This document shows positions 1 through 7,995 of a stretch of 10,303 nt of DNA, piece by piece (the first letter of the stretch is position 1; each line of letters begins with the position of its first letter). A program made the translations under genes and the position numbers. Where the stretch lies: positions 5,267 to 15,569 of the forward strand of contig DBKX01000317.1 of NCBI GenBank assembly GCA_002297865.1. The letters are read 5' to 3'. Below the pieces are notes generated by a model that made no database searches, had not been told where the DNA came from, and saw only the letters and a list, made by a program, of their open reading frames with translations. Origin of the DNA: Lachnoclostridium sp. UBA739 (lineage in GTDB: Bacteria > Bacillota_A > Clostridia > Lachnospirales > Lachnospiraceae).

Positions 1-1260
1 GCAATGCGTTATGGTTGTTATAATGCAAGTAATGAGCGCGATGAGGATGATTTAGGTAGGTATGGTTTGGGTATGAAGACTGCCTCTTTATCACAATGTC
101 GTTGTCTTACAGTATTATCAAAGAAGGAAGGTATGCTAGAGTCTAGGCAGTGGAGCCTAGAACATGTAATAAATACAAAAGAATGGAGCCTAAAGCAATT
201 CGAGGAATCAGAGTTGGAAGGTGTACCTAAAATCGGAGAGTTAAATAAACGGGATCATGGAACCTTGGTTATTTGGCAGTCATTAGATAAAGTTATTTCC
301 GGAAGTATGTCTAAAGAGTTAGTATTACAGTCAAAAATGTACGATGTACAAAAACATTTGGAATTAGTTTTTCATAGGTATTTAAGTGGCGATGGTGTGG
401 GTAAAATTAATATTTACATTAATGGGATAAAATTACTTCCATTTGATCCTTTCTTAGCAAGTAAAAGTACAATAACTATGGATGATGAAAAGATAGAGAT
501 ACCTGGTAGAAAGGGGAAAGTTATTGTTAGACCTTATGTACTTCCACATCCATCTAAAATGTCTAAACAGGAATTAGAAGCATACGGAGGTAAGGATGGT
601 CTAAGAAATCTACAGGGATTTTACATATACAGAAATAAGAGACTCTTAACATGGGGAACGTGGTTTAGAATAATAAAAATGGATGAATTCACAAAATTAG
701 CTAGAGTAAGAGTCGATATTCCGAATTCGTTGGATGACTTATGGACATTAGATATTAAAAAATCGACAGCATATCCTCCAGAAGTTGTAAAAACAAGATT
801 GAGACAACTTATTAATGTAATGTCAAATGGTAGTAAAAAGGCATGGAGTTTTCGTCGACGCAAAGAAATTGCTGACAATACAATTCATGTTTGGGAAAAA
901 ATTGAAACTAGAGAGGGTGTGAAGTATGCAATTAATTCGGAATACCCAGTTTTAGAAGTAATAAAAGAGCGAATTGATAATCAAACGTTTAAGATGCTAC
1001 AGAATTATTTAGATACCATACAAAACAACCTACCATTCAATAATTTACATTATGATATGAATGCAGACATTAAAATTGCGTATGATAAAGAAGATGTGGA
1101 ACGTACTCGCGTTAAAGATATGGCAAGAGAGATAATTCGGTCTGCATTCCAGAGTGGTGATATTGAGAATGCAATGAATGGATTCGAAAAGATAGAGCCA
1201 TTTATGTATTATATGGATGATATTGAAAGAATTTATTATGAGGTAAAAAGAAATGTCTAA
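1..1260 (+). CDS. MutL/MORC-type GHKL ATPase, 5'-truncated by the window edge
   Basis: This is the C-terminal ~419 residues of an ATP-binding protein of the GHKL (gyrase, Hsp90, histidine kinase, MutL) fold. The reading frame is open through base 1, so the ATG at base 4 is an internal Met, not the start. The ATP-lid motif GRYGLGMKTA (residues ~19-28 of the visible part) and the later DHGTLVIW motif (~85-92) are clear. The helix with the Asn and the DxGxG motif that bind Mg-ATP must lie upstream, so perhaps 60-90 residues are missing. Residues ~200-260 (YRNKRLLTWGTWFR, then LWTLDIKKSTAYPP) resemble the S5-like second domain of MutL/MORC proteins; K253/K254 sit where a lysine contacts the ATP gamma-phosphate in that superfamily. 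In R-M operons such ATPases are thought to remodel or clamp DNA; that role is inferred. The last 8 nt overlap the Z1 gene. Confidence 0.85.
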   Translation, partial: AMRYGCYNASNERDEDDLGRYGLGMKTASLSQCRCLTVLSKKEGMLESRQWSLEHVINTKEWSLKQFEESELEGVPKIGELNKRDHGTLVIWQSLDKVISGSMSKELVLQSKMYDVQKHLELVFHRYLSGDGVGKINIYINGIKLLPFDPFLASKSTITMDDEKIEIPGRKGKVIVRPYVLPHPSKMSKQELEAYGGKDGLRNLQGFYIYRNKRLLTWGTWFRIIKMDEFTKLARVRVDIPNSLDDLWTLDIKKSTAYPPEVVKTRLRQLINVMSNGSKKAWSFRRRKEIADNTIHVWEKIETREGVKYAINSEYPVLEVIKERIDNQTFKMLQNYLDTIQNNLPFNNLHYDMNADIKIAYDKEDVERTRVKDMAREIIRSAFQSGDIENAMNGFEKIEPFMYYMDDIERIYYEVKRNV

Positions 1261-4054
1261 TTTGGATACATGTGAAAATATTGCAAGAATGTTATTAAAA
1301 GAAGAGCTTAAAGGTAAAAATCCTACGGAAGAGGATATAAAGAAAATTCTGAATAAGGTCTCTATGGTTACACCTATGCAAAATGTTGAGAGAGAATATG
1401 TAGAAAAGCAATTGCAAGCAAGTTTTAAAGTTAGAATGGATATTGGTAATAAAGTAGTAGAGGAATCAACATACCATCCTTGGTTAATGAATAAAAAGGC
1501 TAAGTTTGATTTTTATTATTGGAATAGATATCGAAAATATTTATTACTTCAACAAGGATGGAGTGAAGATGTTATAGATTCACTTAGTGAGGTTAGTGAC
1601 GAAATTCTTGATTTGTGTGGTGATCCTACAGAAGAGGGTGGATGGAAAAGAAAAGGACTAATTATAGGAGATGTTCAGTCAGGCAAAACTTCAAATTACC
1701 TTGCTCTTTGCAATAAGGCAGCTGATGCAGGGTATAAGTTGATAATTTTATTGACAGGAACTATAGAGGGGTTGCGTAAGCAAACTCAAGAGCGTGTGGA
1801 TGCTGGTTTCGTAGGACTGAATAGCAGAAATGTACTGCAAAAAAATCCAGAGATAAAGTATGTGGGAGTTGGCAGTATTGACGAAAATCGTACAGCATAT
1901 CCATTTACTAGTGTTTTGTCTGATTTTGATTCTGCAAAATTGCAGTCGTTAAACTTTACAATTAAGGGGATGAATGAGCCTGTAATTCTTGTTCTTAAAA
2001 AGAATAAAAGTGTATTGGAAAATTTGGAAACATGGTTAAGTACTAGAAATACTTCTAGAGTTGGTGCTAAAATAGATTTACCTTTGTTGCTTATAGATGA
2101 TGAAGCAGATAATGCTTCAATTAATACAAATAAGCCTGAACATTCACCTACAACTATTAATAAAGCTATTGTAGAGATATTGAGATTATTTACTAGGTCG
2201 TCATATGTGGCTGTAACTGCCACGCCGTTTGCTAATATTTTTATAGATCCAGACTTGGATCAAGGAACAGATGAATTTAATTTGTTTCCTCGAGATTTTA
2301 TATATGCGCTATCTGCACCAACGAATTATATTGGTATAAGACAGATTTTTGGTTCGGATGCATCATATGCATCTTCGATTCAACCAATCGAAGATGTTTG
2401 TATTGATGCAGACAACGGAAAACATGCTTTTAGATCAAAAGCAAAATCAGCGCATATTGTTACTAAACTTCCAGAAAGTCTAAAAAGGGCCGTTAAATAT
2501 TTTTGCCTTGTAAATGTTGTTATGGATTTACGAGGTAATACTAAAACACATCGTTCGATGTTGATTAATGTGAGTCAGTATGTTAATGTTCAAAATCAAG
2601 TTTTTGATAAAATAGTTGGATACGTACGCAAAATAAAAAATGCTATACAGTCGTATAGTCAACTAGGGATGGAAAGAGCTTTAAAAAGTAAAGAGTTAAA
2701 TGAATTATTTGAAGTATGGTTTGAATTTAATATGAGCGAGAAAACTGGCTATGATTTTAATATAGTATTAGATAAAATGTATGAGTCGGTTATGCCAATT
2801 GTAATTCGTCTGGTAAATCAAAAAGCAAAAGAAAAAGGTATTGAGCGATTAGATTATGAACCATATAAAGAAACAGGATTAAGAGTGATTGCAGTAGGTG
2901 GAAATAGTCTATCTAGAGGCTTAACTTTGGAGGGATTGAGTGTAAGTTATTTTGATAGGAATTCTCAAATGTATGATACGTTGATGCAGATGGGAAGATG
3001 GTTTGGTTATAGAAAAGGGTATGAAGACTTATTTAAAATATGGATGGAGCCAGAAGCAATTTCGTGGTACCAATATATAACGGAGGCAACAATAGAGTTA
3101 AGAAATTCTATATTAGAAATGAAAAAGACAGGTTTGACACCAGCAGAATTTGGATTCAAGGTACAACAGAATAAAACAGCTTTATTTGTTACTTCAAGAA
3201 ATAAAATGAGATCAGCAACGCCTATAGAACGAGTGATATCATTGGCAGCAGAAGTTATAGAAACACCTAAATTGATAGCGAGTAGAGAAAAATGCTTGAA
3301 GCTTAATTTAGAATCCACAAATAAGTTACTTACGTTTTTAGAAGATAATAAGGAATATAAAAAAGAAAAATACAATTTTGATAAAAACCGGATTGCTTAT
3401 ACAGGGGTGGAGAAAGATATAATAGCTAAATACATACGAACATTCGTAGCACATCCAAGACATATACCATTTTCAGCGTCGGATTTGAGTGATTATATTG
3501 AAAATTCCAATAAACATAAAACATGGACAGTTGCAATTATTGGTGGAGGGGGTGAAATCTTAGAAGAAGAATATTTTTCAAACTCATTAGTACAATTGGG
3601 GGTGAAGTATTCTAGTAGAGTTGTTAGAAGAGATGAAAATTGTTTGCAAATATCAGGGAAAAGAGCAAGAGTAGGGGTTCCTGGTGCAACAAAATATGGA
3701 TTGACTAAAACTCAAGTTAAGAAGGTTGAAGAAAATTATAGAAAAGAAAACTCTAGTTCTAAGACAATCCCAGATAAACCTTATCTGTCGGTAGAGAGAG
3801 AACCGGTACTATTGATATATATTATAAAAGTTGATAAAGAAATTAAATCGATAGTAAGAGAGGGGAAAAGGGAAAGAACGTTTGATTCAGATAAGGAGTC
3901 AATAAAGCTCATTGGAGATATGCCTGTTATAGCTCTTGGAATTGGATTTCCTGGTACTGCTAGTGATAGCAAAAAGGTAAGATATATTGTAAATAAGACA
4001 GAAGAAAGAAACATGTTTAGTTACGAGGAGGCTATTGAGGATGAAAACGAGTGA
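1253..4054 (+). CDS. Z1-domain superfamily II helicase-like ATPase
   Basis: A 933-residue DNA-dependent ATPase or motor of the Z1 family, typical of R-M operons with MutL/MORC ATPases. The visible motifs are complete and in order. Walker A is GDVQSGKT (residues 139-146), with the catalytic lysine at K145. Walker B is IDDEAD (281-286). Motif III is AVTATPFAN (320-328). Motif V is GGNSLSRGLTLEG (549-561). The motif VI-like QMGRWFGYRKGY (579-590) carries R582 and R587 as arginine-finger candidates. The Z1 domain proper covers roughly residues 400-640, and the ~290-residue C-terminal region has no motif I recognise. The start is set by GAGGT at 1240-1244, 8 nt upstream of the ATG. The gene overlaps the ATPase gene by 8 nt and the nuclease gene by 14 nt. 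No catalytic residue is missing. Motor activity on DNA is inferred from family membership; strand separation has not been shown to my knowledge. Confidence 0.93.
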   Translation: MSNLDTCENIARMLLKEELKGKNPTEEDIKKILNKVSMVTPMQNVEREYVEKQLQASFKVRMDIGNKVVEESTYHPWLMNKKAKFDFYYWNRYRKYLLLQQGWSEDVIDSLSEVSDEILDLCGDPTEEGGWKRKGLIIGDVQSGKTSNYLALCNKAADAGYKLIILLTGTIEGLRKQTQERVDAGFVGLNSRNVLQKNPEIKYVGVGSIDENRTAYPFTSVLSDFDSAKLQSLNFTIKGMNEPVILVLKKNKSVLENLETWLSTRNTSRVGAKIDLPLLLIDDEADNASINTNKPEHSPTTINKAIVEILRLFTRSSYVAVTATPFANIFIDPDLDQGTDEFNLFPRDFIYALSAPTNYIGIRQIFGSDASYASSIQPIEDVCIDADNGKHAFRSKAKSAHIVTKLPESLKRAVKYFCLVNVVMDLRGNTKTHRSMLINVSQYVNVQNQVFDKIVGYVRKIKNAIQSYSQLGMERALKSKELNELFEVWFEFNMSEKTGYDFNIVLDKMYESVMPIVIRLVNQKAKEKGIERLDYEPYKETGLRVIAVGGNSLSRGLTLEGLSVSYFDRNSQMYDTLMQMGRWFGYRKGYEDLFKIWMEPEAISWYQYITEATIELRNSILEMKKTGLTPAEFGFKVQQNKTALFVTSRNKMRSATPIERVISLAAEVIETPKLIASREKCLKLNLESTNKLLTFLEDNKEYKKEKYNFDKNRIAYTGVEKDIIAKYIRTFVAHPRHIPFSASDLSDYIENSNKHKTWTVAIIGGGGEILEEEYFSNSLVQLGVKYSSRVVRRDENCLQISGKRARVGVPGATKYGLTKTQVKKVEENYRKENSSSKTIPDKPYLSVEREPVLLIYIIKVDKEIKSIVREGKRERTFDSDKESIKLIGDMPVIALGIGFPGTASDSKKVRYIVNKTEERNMFSYEEAIEDENE
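2357..2396 (+). repeat. Two overlapping inverted repeats (alternative hairpins) inside the Z1 gene
   Basis: GATGCAT (2357-2363) and ATGCATC (2367-2373) form a 7-bp inverted repeat with a 3-nt spacer. CATCTTCGATT (2370-2380) and AATCGAAGATG (2386-2396) form a perfect 11-bp inverted repeat with a 5-nt loop, CAACC. The two stems share bases 2370-2373, so in RNA the fully paired forms exclude each other. The region is coding throughout (residues ~369-382). There is no U-run directly after the long stem, so it is not a normal intrinsic terminator. A function in mRNA pausing or processing is possible but unproven; chance is not excluded. Confidence 0.5.
4026..4031 (+). promoter_or_regulatory. Ribosome binding site deciding the PD-(D/E)XK protein start
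   Basis: AGGAGG lies within the end of the Z1 gene, 9 nt before the ATG at 4041. A TTG at 4035 is in the same frame two codons upstream but only 3 nt from this site, which is too close, so the ATG is preferred. Confidence 0.75.
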
Positions 4055-4988
4055 GATTAAGAACAGATGGCAAGAGTTAAGAGGAGCAAAGGGGTTTTTG
4101 CAGAGAGTTGATCCGAATCATCCGATGGATTTTTTTATTGGGATTAGTGAAAGAGGAAATGAAGAACTTGTGTTAATAACGAAACTTGAACCTGTACAGT
4201 TAAAATCTAGTAAAGCTTTAGACGTAGAAAAGAATATAAGAAATGATGGAAGGTGGGCAACACAAATTTCTTCGTTGGAAAAACAAAACCAAGATGTTTT
4301 TTCAAGTCTTTGTTGGGATTTAATAGAGTCATCTCGAAATATTTTATCTGAAAAAGAAGGTTTAGAACTATTAACAAAACGATATATATTATGGCAAAAA
4401 CTGTTTGTGTCCATACATAATGATTTATCTGACAGCGTTCTTAAGGGAATGATAGGCGAATTGCAATTTGCAAAAGAAAAACTGGCGAAAAAAAATGGAT
4501 GGGATGTTGTCATGTCAGCATGGCAAGGTCCAGATGGTGCTGATAGAGATTTCGTCTTAAATGAAAAATGGTATGAAATTAAAGCTATAGCAACAGGAAA
4601 GGAAAAAATAAGAATATCATCATTAAATCAATTAGAAACTGATTATGATGGAGTTTTGGTAGTATATAAAGTAGATCGTTCATCAAACACTGATTTAAAT
4701 GCGCTTAGTGTGAGTAGTTATGTGAATAGTCTTAGAGATAAAATGAAACATTATCCAAGTGTATTACAACTTTTTGAACAGAAACTAATTTCTCTAGGAT
4801 ATATAGATAAGAAAAGCTACGATGAGATTTATTTTACGTGTAGTGGACCTGAATATTATTGTGTAGATAAAGAATTTCCTAAGTTAATTACAGGGAATGT
4901 TCCATTAGGGATTGTATCAGTACAATATGATTTATCACTTGCAGGAATTAATGCATGGAAGATGGAGGAAAAAGAAGTATGGGGCTAA
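4041..4988 (+). CDS. PD-(D/E)XK motif protein (DUF4420 type), putative restriction nuclease
   Basis: A 315-residue protein of the family often annotated as 'PD-(D/E)XK motif protein' and the best candidate for the cleaving subunit. The core reads as a restriction-endonuclease fold: a helix with E140 (KGMIGELQFAKE), then GPDGADRDF with D168 and D170, a short hairpin, and WYEIKA with E179 and K181. That gives the D-x8-E-x-K pattern expected for two-metal DNA hydrolysis, with no apparent catalytic loss. The N-terminal ~100 residues (DFFIGISERGNEELVLI) look like a separate beta-rich domain with no function I can name. The chosen start follows an AGGAGG site. The gene overlaps Z1 by 14 nt and the AIPR gene by 10 nt, so its translation is probably coupled to both. 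Target and cut pattern cannot be read from sequence. Confidence 0.85.
   Translation: MKTSEIKNRWQELRGAKGFLQRVDPNHPMDFFIGISERGNEELVLITKLEPVQLKSSKALDVEKNIRNDGRWATQISSLEKQNQDVFSSLCWDLIESSRNILSEKEGLELLTKRYILWQKLFVSIHNDLSDSVLKGMIGELQFAKEKLAKKNGWDVVMSAWQGPDGADRDFVLNEKWYEIKAIATGKEKIRISSLNQLETDYDGVLVVYKVDRSSNTDLNALSVSSYVNSLRDKMKHYPSVLQLFEQKLISLGYIDKKSYDEIYFTCSGPEYYCVDKEFPKLITGNVPLGIVSVQYDLSLAGINAWKMEEKEVWG
4964..4970 (+). promoter_or_regulatory. Ribosome binding site deciding the AIPR start
   Basis: GGAGGAA ends 8 nt before the ATG at 4979. An upstream in-frame ATG at 4955 would put this site inside the coding region and has no comparable site of its own, so translation most likely begins at 4979. 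Confidence 0.8.
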
Positions 4989-7060
4989 TTGAGTACAGAA
5001 AAGATTATCTGGAAAATGTGAAAACACAGGCAGCAGCTGATGGAGAAAGTACAACAACAATGTTTACAACTACTGTACTGAATGATTTGCTTGATTTAAA
5101 CGTTATAACTGATTTTAATAACTGCTATGCAGTGGGAAAATATTTAAGAAAAAATTATCGGGTGGATGCATATGCTTACGATGATTATGACTATTCTATG
5201 TCTTTGTTTATTACAGATTATTCTGGTGAAGAAAATATTGCTAAAGTTACAAAAACGGATGCGAAAGTATTATTTGATAAATTATATTCTTTTTTAGAGG
5301 GTGCTGTTCAAGGTAATTTATTGAGTAAGATTGAAATAAGTAGGCCTGTATATGATTTAATAGATCAATTGAATAGTAAGGAGTATACCGTAAGAAAATT
5401 TCGCTTTTTTATTTTGACGGACAGAGAAATTAGTGATAAAATATCTTCGTTTGATTACGGGGATATAAATGGAATTAATATTGAATATAACATTTGGGAT
5501 ATGACACGTTTATATCGCGTTTTGGGGCAGGGGGATACTCAGGAACATGTGGAGATAGATTTTTGTAGCTTAACAGAAAATGGACTTCCTTGCCTTGAAG
5601 CAAGTGATGTGTCCAATGAAGGAATTAAATGTTTGCTTTGTGTAATTCCGGGAGGCATACTTGCAGATTTATATGATAACTATGGAAGCACACTGTTAGA
5701 GGGAAATGTAAGAGCATTTTTGTCTACTAGAGGTAATGTGAATAAAAACATCCGAAAGACTATTCTGGAGATGGATGGCGAGAGTAAAAATATGTTCTTT
5801 GCATATAATAATGGAATTTCTGCTACTGCTACTGATGTAAAGGTAATTGCAAAAGAACAAGGAAAGTATATTACTTCAATAAAAGATTTACAAATAGTTA
5901 ATGGAGGGCAAACAACAGCGTCTTTATCGAATACTAGATTTAAAGATAAAGCTGATTTGGCTGATATATTTGTACAAATGAAGCTAACAGTTATTGCTGA
6001 TAAAGGGCAAGCACAAATACTTATTCCTAAGATATCTAGAGGGTCAAATAGTCAGAATAAGGTTAGTGATGCGGACTTTTTCTCAAATCATGAATTTAAT
6101 ATTCAAATGCAGAAGTTATCGCGAAAGATATATGCACCAGCTGTGAATGGTAATCAATTTGAGACTCATTGGTTTTTTGAACGTTCAAGAGGTCAATATG
6201 AACAAGAGCAAAGTCGAATGACAAGAGCAGAAAAGAAGAGATATCAAATGCAGAATCCTAAAGAACAAAAAATTGCAAAAACGGATTTTGCTAAATATCG
6301 AAATACGTGGGATGAGTATCCGTATTGGGTTAGTATGGGGGCACAAAAAAACTTTGCAAAGTTTGCAAAAAATATTGTTGAGCAATGGGATAAAGAATGT
6401 GAAAAGTTTGATGAAAATTATTTTAAAAATACAATTGTAATCGCTATCATGTTTAAGCATATAGATAAGCTCGTTCCGAAACAAGAATGGTATGAAAAAG
6501 GGTATAAGGCAAATATCGTTGCATATACATTGTCATATTTTCATTTCCTAATTGAGAAGCAGTATCCAGATTGTGAGTTAAATATGAAATACATATGGGA
6601 TAAGCAAAAAGTTCCTGATTGCATAGGAGAAGAATTTACTAGGCTAACTAAAGTTGTTTTTCAATTTATCACTTCTGAAGAACGCCCGATTAAAAATGTT
6701 ACAGAATGGTGTAAAAAAGATTTGTGCTGGAAAGAGCTTATTAAGAATGAATGTGTTTTAGATGCTAGAATAGCAGAATTTTTAATATGTAAAAATTCAC
6801 AAGAAGGTATTAATGATAAAGCGAATACGATTGAACAAAATTATAGTCTATTGCAAATGGATGTTAAGGAAAAAGGACAATTGTACTGGGAGAAAATTTT
6901 GAAATGGGGTAAAGAGAATAACCTGTTGTCTGAAGTAGAAAAAAGCTTTCTGTCAGCAGCTACCAAGATTAATTATGGAAGGATTCCATCTGAAATACAA
7001 TGTCAAAGGATTTTAAATATTGAAGCAGGCTTAATTGATAATGGATTTTCAGAGGATTAG
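4979..7060 (+). CDS. AIPR family protein (abortive infection phage resistance)
   Basis: A 693-residue AIPR-family protein. The conserved core starts at PGGILADLYDNYG (from residue 224) and continues with LLEGNVRAFL (240-249), FAYNNGIS (~274-281) and IVNGGQTTASL (306-316). Later conserved blocks are ERSRGQY (401-407) and KTDFAKY (434-440). The family is named after a lactococcal phage-resistance protein and is common in R-M and abortive-infection loci; its biochemical activity is not established to my knowledge. Residues ~62-81 (VDAYAYDD, then MSLFITDY) resemble the place where some AIPR relatives carry a D...(Q/E)xK nuclease-like signature, but here no lysine is present. The start at 4979 is supported by GGAGGAA; the ATG at 4955 is less likely. 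It overlaps the nuclease-motif gene by 10 nt and ends 8 nt before the first methyltransferase. Confidence 0.9.
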   Translation: MGLIEYRKDYLENVKTQAAADGESTTTMFTTTVLNDLLDLNVITDFNNCYAVGKYLRKNYRVDAYAYDDYDYSMSLFITDYSGEENIAKVTKTDAKVLFDKLYSFLEGAVQGNLLSKIEISRPVYDLIDQLNSKEYTVRKFRFFILTDREISDKISSFDYGDINGINIEYNIWDMTRLYRVLGQGDTQEHVEIDFCSLTENGLPCLEASDVSNEGIKCLLCVIPGGILADLYDNYGSTLLEGNVRAFLSTRGNVNKNIRKTILEMDGESKNMFFAYNNGISATATDVKVIAKEQGKYITSIKDLQIVNGGQTTASLSNTRFKDKADLADIFVQMKLTVIADKGQAQILIPKISRGSNSQNKVSDADFFSNHEFNIQMQKLSRKIYAPAVNGNQFETHWFFERSRGQYEQEQSRMTRAEKKRYQMQNPKEQKIAKTDFAKYRNTWDEYPYWVSMGAQKNFAKFAKNIVEQWDKECEKFDENYFKNTIVIAIMFKHIDKLVPKQEWYEKGYKANIVAYTLSYFHFLIEKQYPDCELNMKYIWDKQKVPDCIGEEFTRLTKVVFQFITSEERPIKNVTEWCKKDLCWKELIKNECVLDARIAEFLICKNSQEGINDKANTIEQNYSLLQMDVKEKGQLYWEKILKWGKENNLLSEVEKSFLSAATKINYGRIPSEIQCQRILNIEAGLIDNGFSED
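5414..5442 (+). promoter_or_regulatory. Possible internal sigma-A-type promoter within the AIPR gene
   Basis: TTGACG (5414-5419) and TAAAAT (5437-5442) are each one mismatch from the consensus -35 and -10 hexamers, and the spacer is exactly 17 nt. If active, it would start transcription near 5449 and supply the two methyltransferase genes independently of the upstream promoter. It lies 1.6 kb before the first methyltransferase, and such matches arise by chance in AT-rich DNA, so this is a weak call. Confidence 0.2.
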
Positions 7061-7068
7061 GGACTAGT

Positions 7069-7995
7069 ATGAAAGTGGCATCGTTATTTTGTGGTTGTGG
7101 TGGCTTGGATATGGGATTTGAAAAAGCAGGATTTGATATTATTTGGTCAAATGATTTTGATAAATATGCAGTACAAACGTATAATGCAAATTTTAAGCAT
7201 AATGCTATATGTGCAGATATTAATGAAGTGAACCTGGATGACATACCAAGGCATGATATTCTAATTGGAGGTTTTCCATGCCAACCCTTTAGTAAAATGG
7301 GGAAGGAGGCTGGTTTTTCTGATAAACGAGGTTTGCTGTTTTTTAAAGTGATTGATATTATTAAAAATCAAGCACAACGAGGTCAGCAGCCACAAATAGT
7401 TGTATTGGAAAATGTGCGAAATTTATTGACTCATAATGAGGGAAAAACTTTTGCCACTATAGAAGAGGAATTGAATAAAGTTGGATATCGTGTGCATCCT
7501 AAGTTACTTAATAGTGCAGATTATGGTGTACCGCAAACACGTAATAGAGTATATTTGGTTTGCTTACTGGATCAATCAATTGAATTTGGGTTTCCTGAGG
7601 GTATTGAATTAAAAAGTTCACTTCAAGATTTATTAGAAACAAATGTTGATGATAAGTATTTTCTTTCTGAAAAAATTCTTAAAACAATTTTAGCAACTGG
7701 AACAAAAAATTATAAAGCTAAATCAGAAATTGATTTATCAGTTGCACGTCCTTTGACTGCAACAATGGCTAAAATGCATAGAGCATGTCAGGATAATTAT
7801 GTTACTCAGAATGGAAGAATTAGAAGGTTAACGCCAAGGGAATGTGCGAGGCTGCAAGGCTTTTCAGAAAAATTTATTATACCAGTTTCGGACTGCCAAG
7901 CGTATAAACAATTTGGTAATGCAGTTACAGTAAATGTTTCATATGCTATTGCTAAGAGTATTAAAGAACAAATTTATAAGGAGAGACATGAATAA
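7069..7995 (+). CDS. DNA (cytosine-5-)-methyltransferase 1
   Basis: A 308-residue C5-cytosine methyltransferase that transfers a methyl group from S-adenosylmethionine to cytosine in double-stranded DNA. The motif order is the standard one. Motif I is SLFCGCGGLDMGF (SAM binding). Motif IV is GGFPCQPFS with nucleophile C71. Motif VI is ENV (114-116), motif VIII is QTRNRV (156-161), motif IX is RRLTPRECARLQGF, and motif X is GNAV (283-286). The target-recognition region between VIII and IX is short (~85 residues), as in single-specificity enzymes of about 300-330 residues. All catalytic residues are present. Initiation is at ATG 7069 with a modest AGGGA site 5 nt upstream and 8 nt of spacer after the AIPR stop. 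It differs clearly from the second methyltransferase in length and recognition region, so the pair is not a recent duplication. Target sequence is unknown. Confidence 0.95.
   Translation: MKVASLFCGCGGLDMGFEKAGFDIIWSNDFDKYAVQTYNANFKHNAICADINEVNLDDIPRHDILIGGFPCQPFSKMGKEAGFSDKRGLLFFKVIDIIKNQAQRGQQPQIVVLENVRNLLTHNEGKTFATIEEELNKVGYRVHPKLLNSADYGVPQTRNRVYLVCLLDQSIEFGFPEGIELKSSLQDLLETNVDDKYFLSEKILKTILATGTKNYKAKSEIDLSVARPLTATMAKMHRACQDNYVTQNGRIRRLTPRECARLQGFSEKFIIPVSDCQAYKQFGNAVTVNVSYAIAKSIKEQIYKERHE
7978..7983 (+). promoter_or_regulatory. Ribosome binding site deciding the methyltransferase 2 start
   Basis: AAGGAG lies in the last codons of methyltransferase 1, 4 nt before the ATG at 7988. An in-frame ATG at 7934 lies deep inside the preceding gene and lacks a comparable site. 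The start-stop overlap ATGAATAA (7988-7995) fits the coupled arrangement of the rest of the operon. Confidence 0.75.

Noticed and set aside
142..161. Inverted repeat TCTAGGC / GCCTAGA with a 6-nt spacer in the ATPase gene
   Set aside because: A 7-bp stem is expected by chance several times in 10 kb, and there is no regulatory context or terminator tail.
4955..4978. Upstream start for the AIPR gene at ATG 4955
   Set aside because: It would place the strong GGAGGAA site inside the gene, and the extra residues are not part of any recognisable domain.
6353..6371. Adjacent palindromes CTTTGCAAAG and TTTGCAAA in the AIPR gene
   Set aside because: They come from a repeated Phe-Ala-Lys codon pattern (NFAKFAKN) in a conserved coding block, so coding explains them.
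621..7244. Minus-strand open frames of 77-145 codons at 621-878, 1786-2223, 3007-3375, 3781-4014, 4118-4513, 6185-6484 and 6969-7244
   Set aside because: All lie antisense to well-supported genes, have no recognisable domains and have compositions typical of the reverse of lysine- and aspartate-rich coding sequence.
7934..7987. Upstream start for methyltransferase 2 at ATG 7934
   Set aside because: There is no ribosome binding site before it, it would give a 62-nt overlap with methyltransferase 1, and ATG 7988 has AAGGAG and a tidy start-stop overlap.
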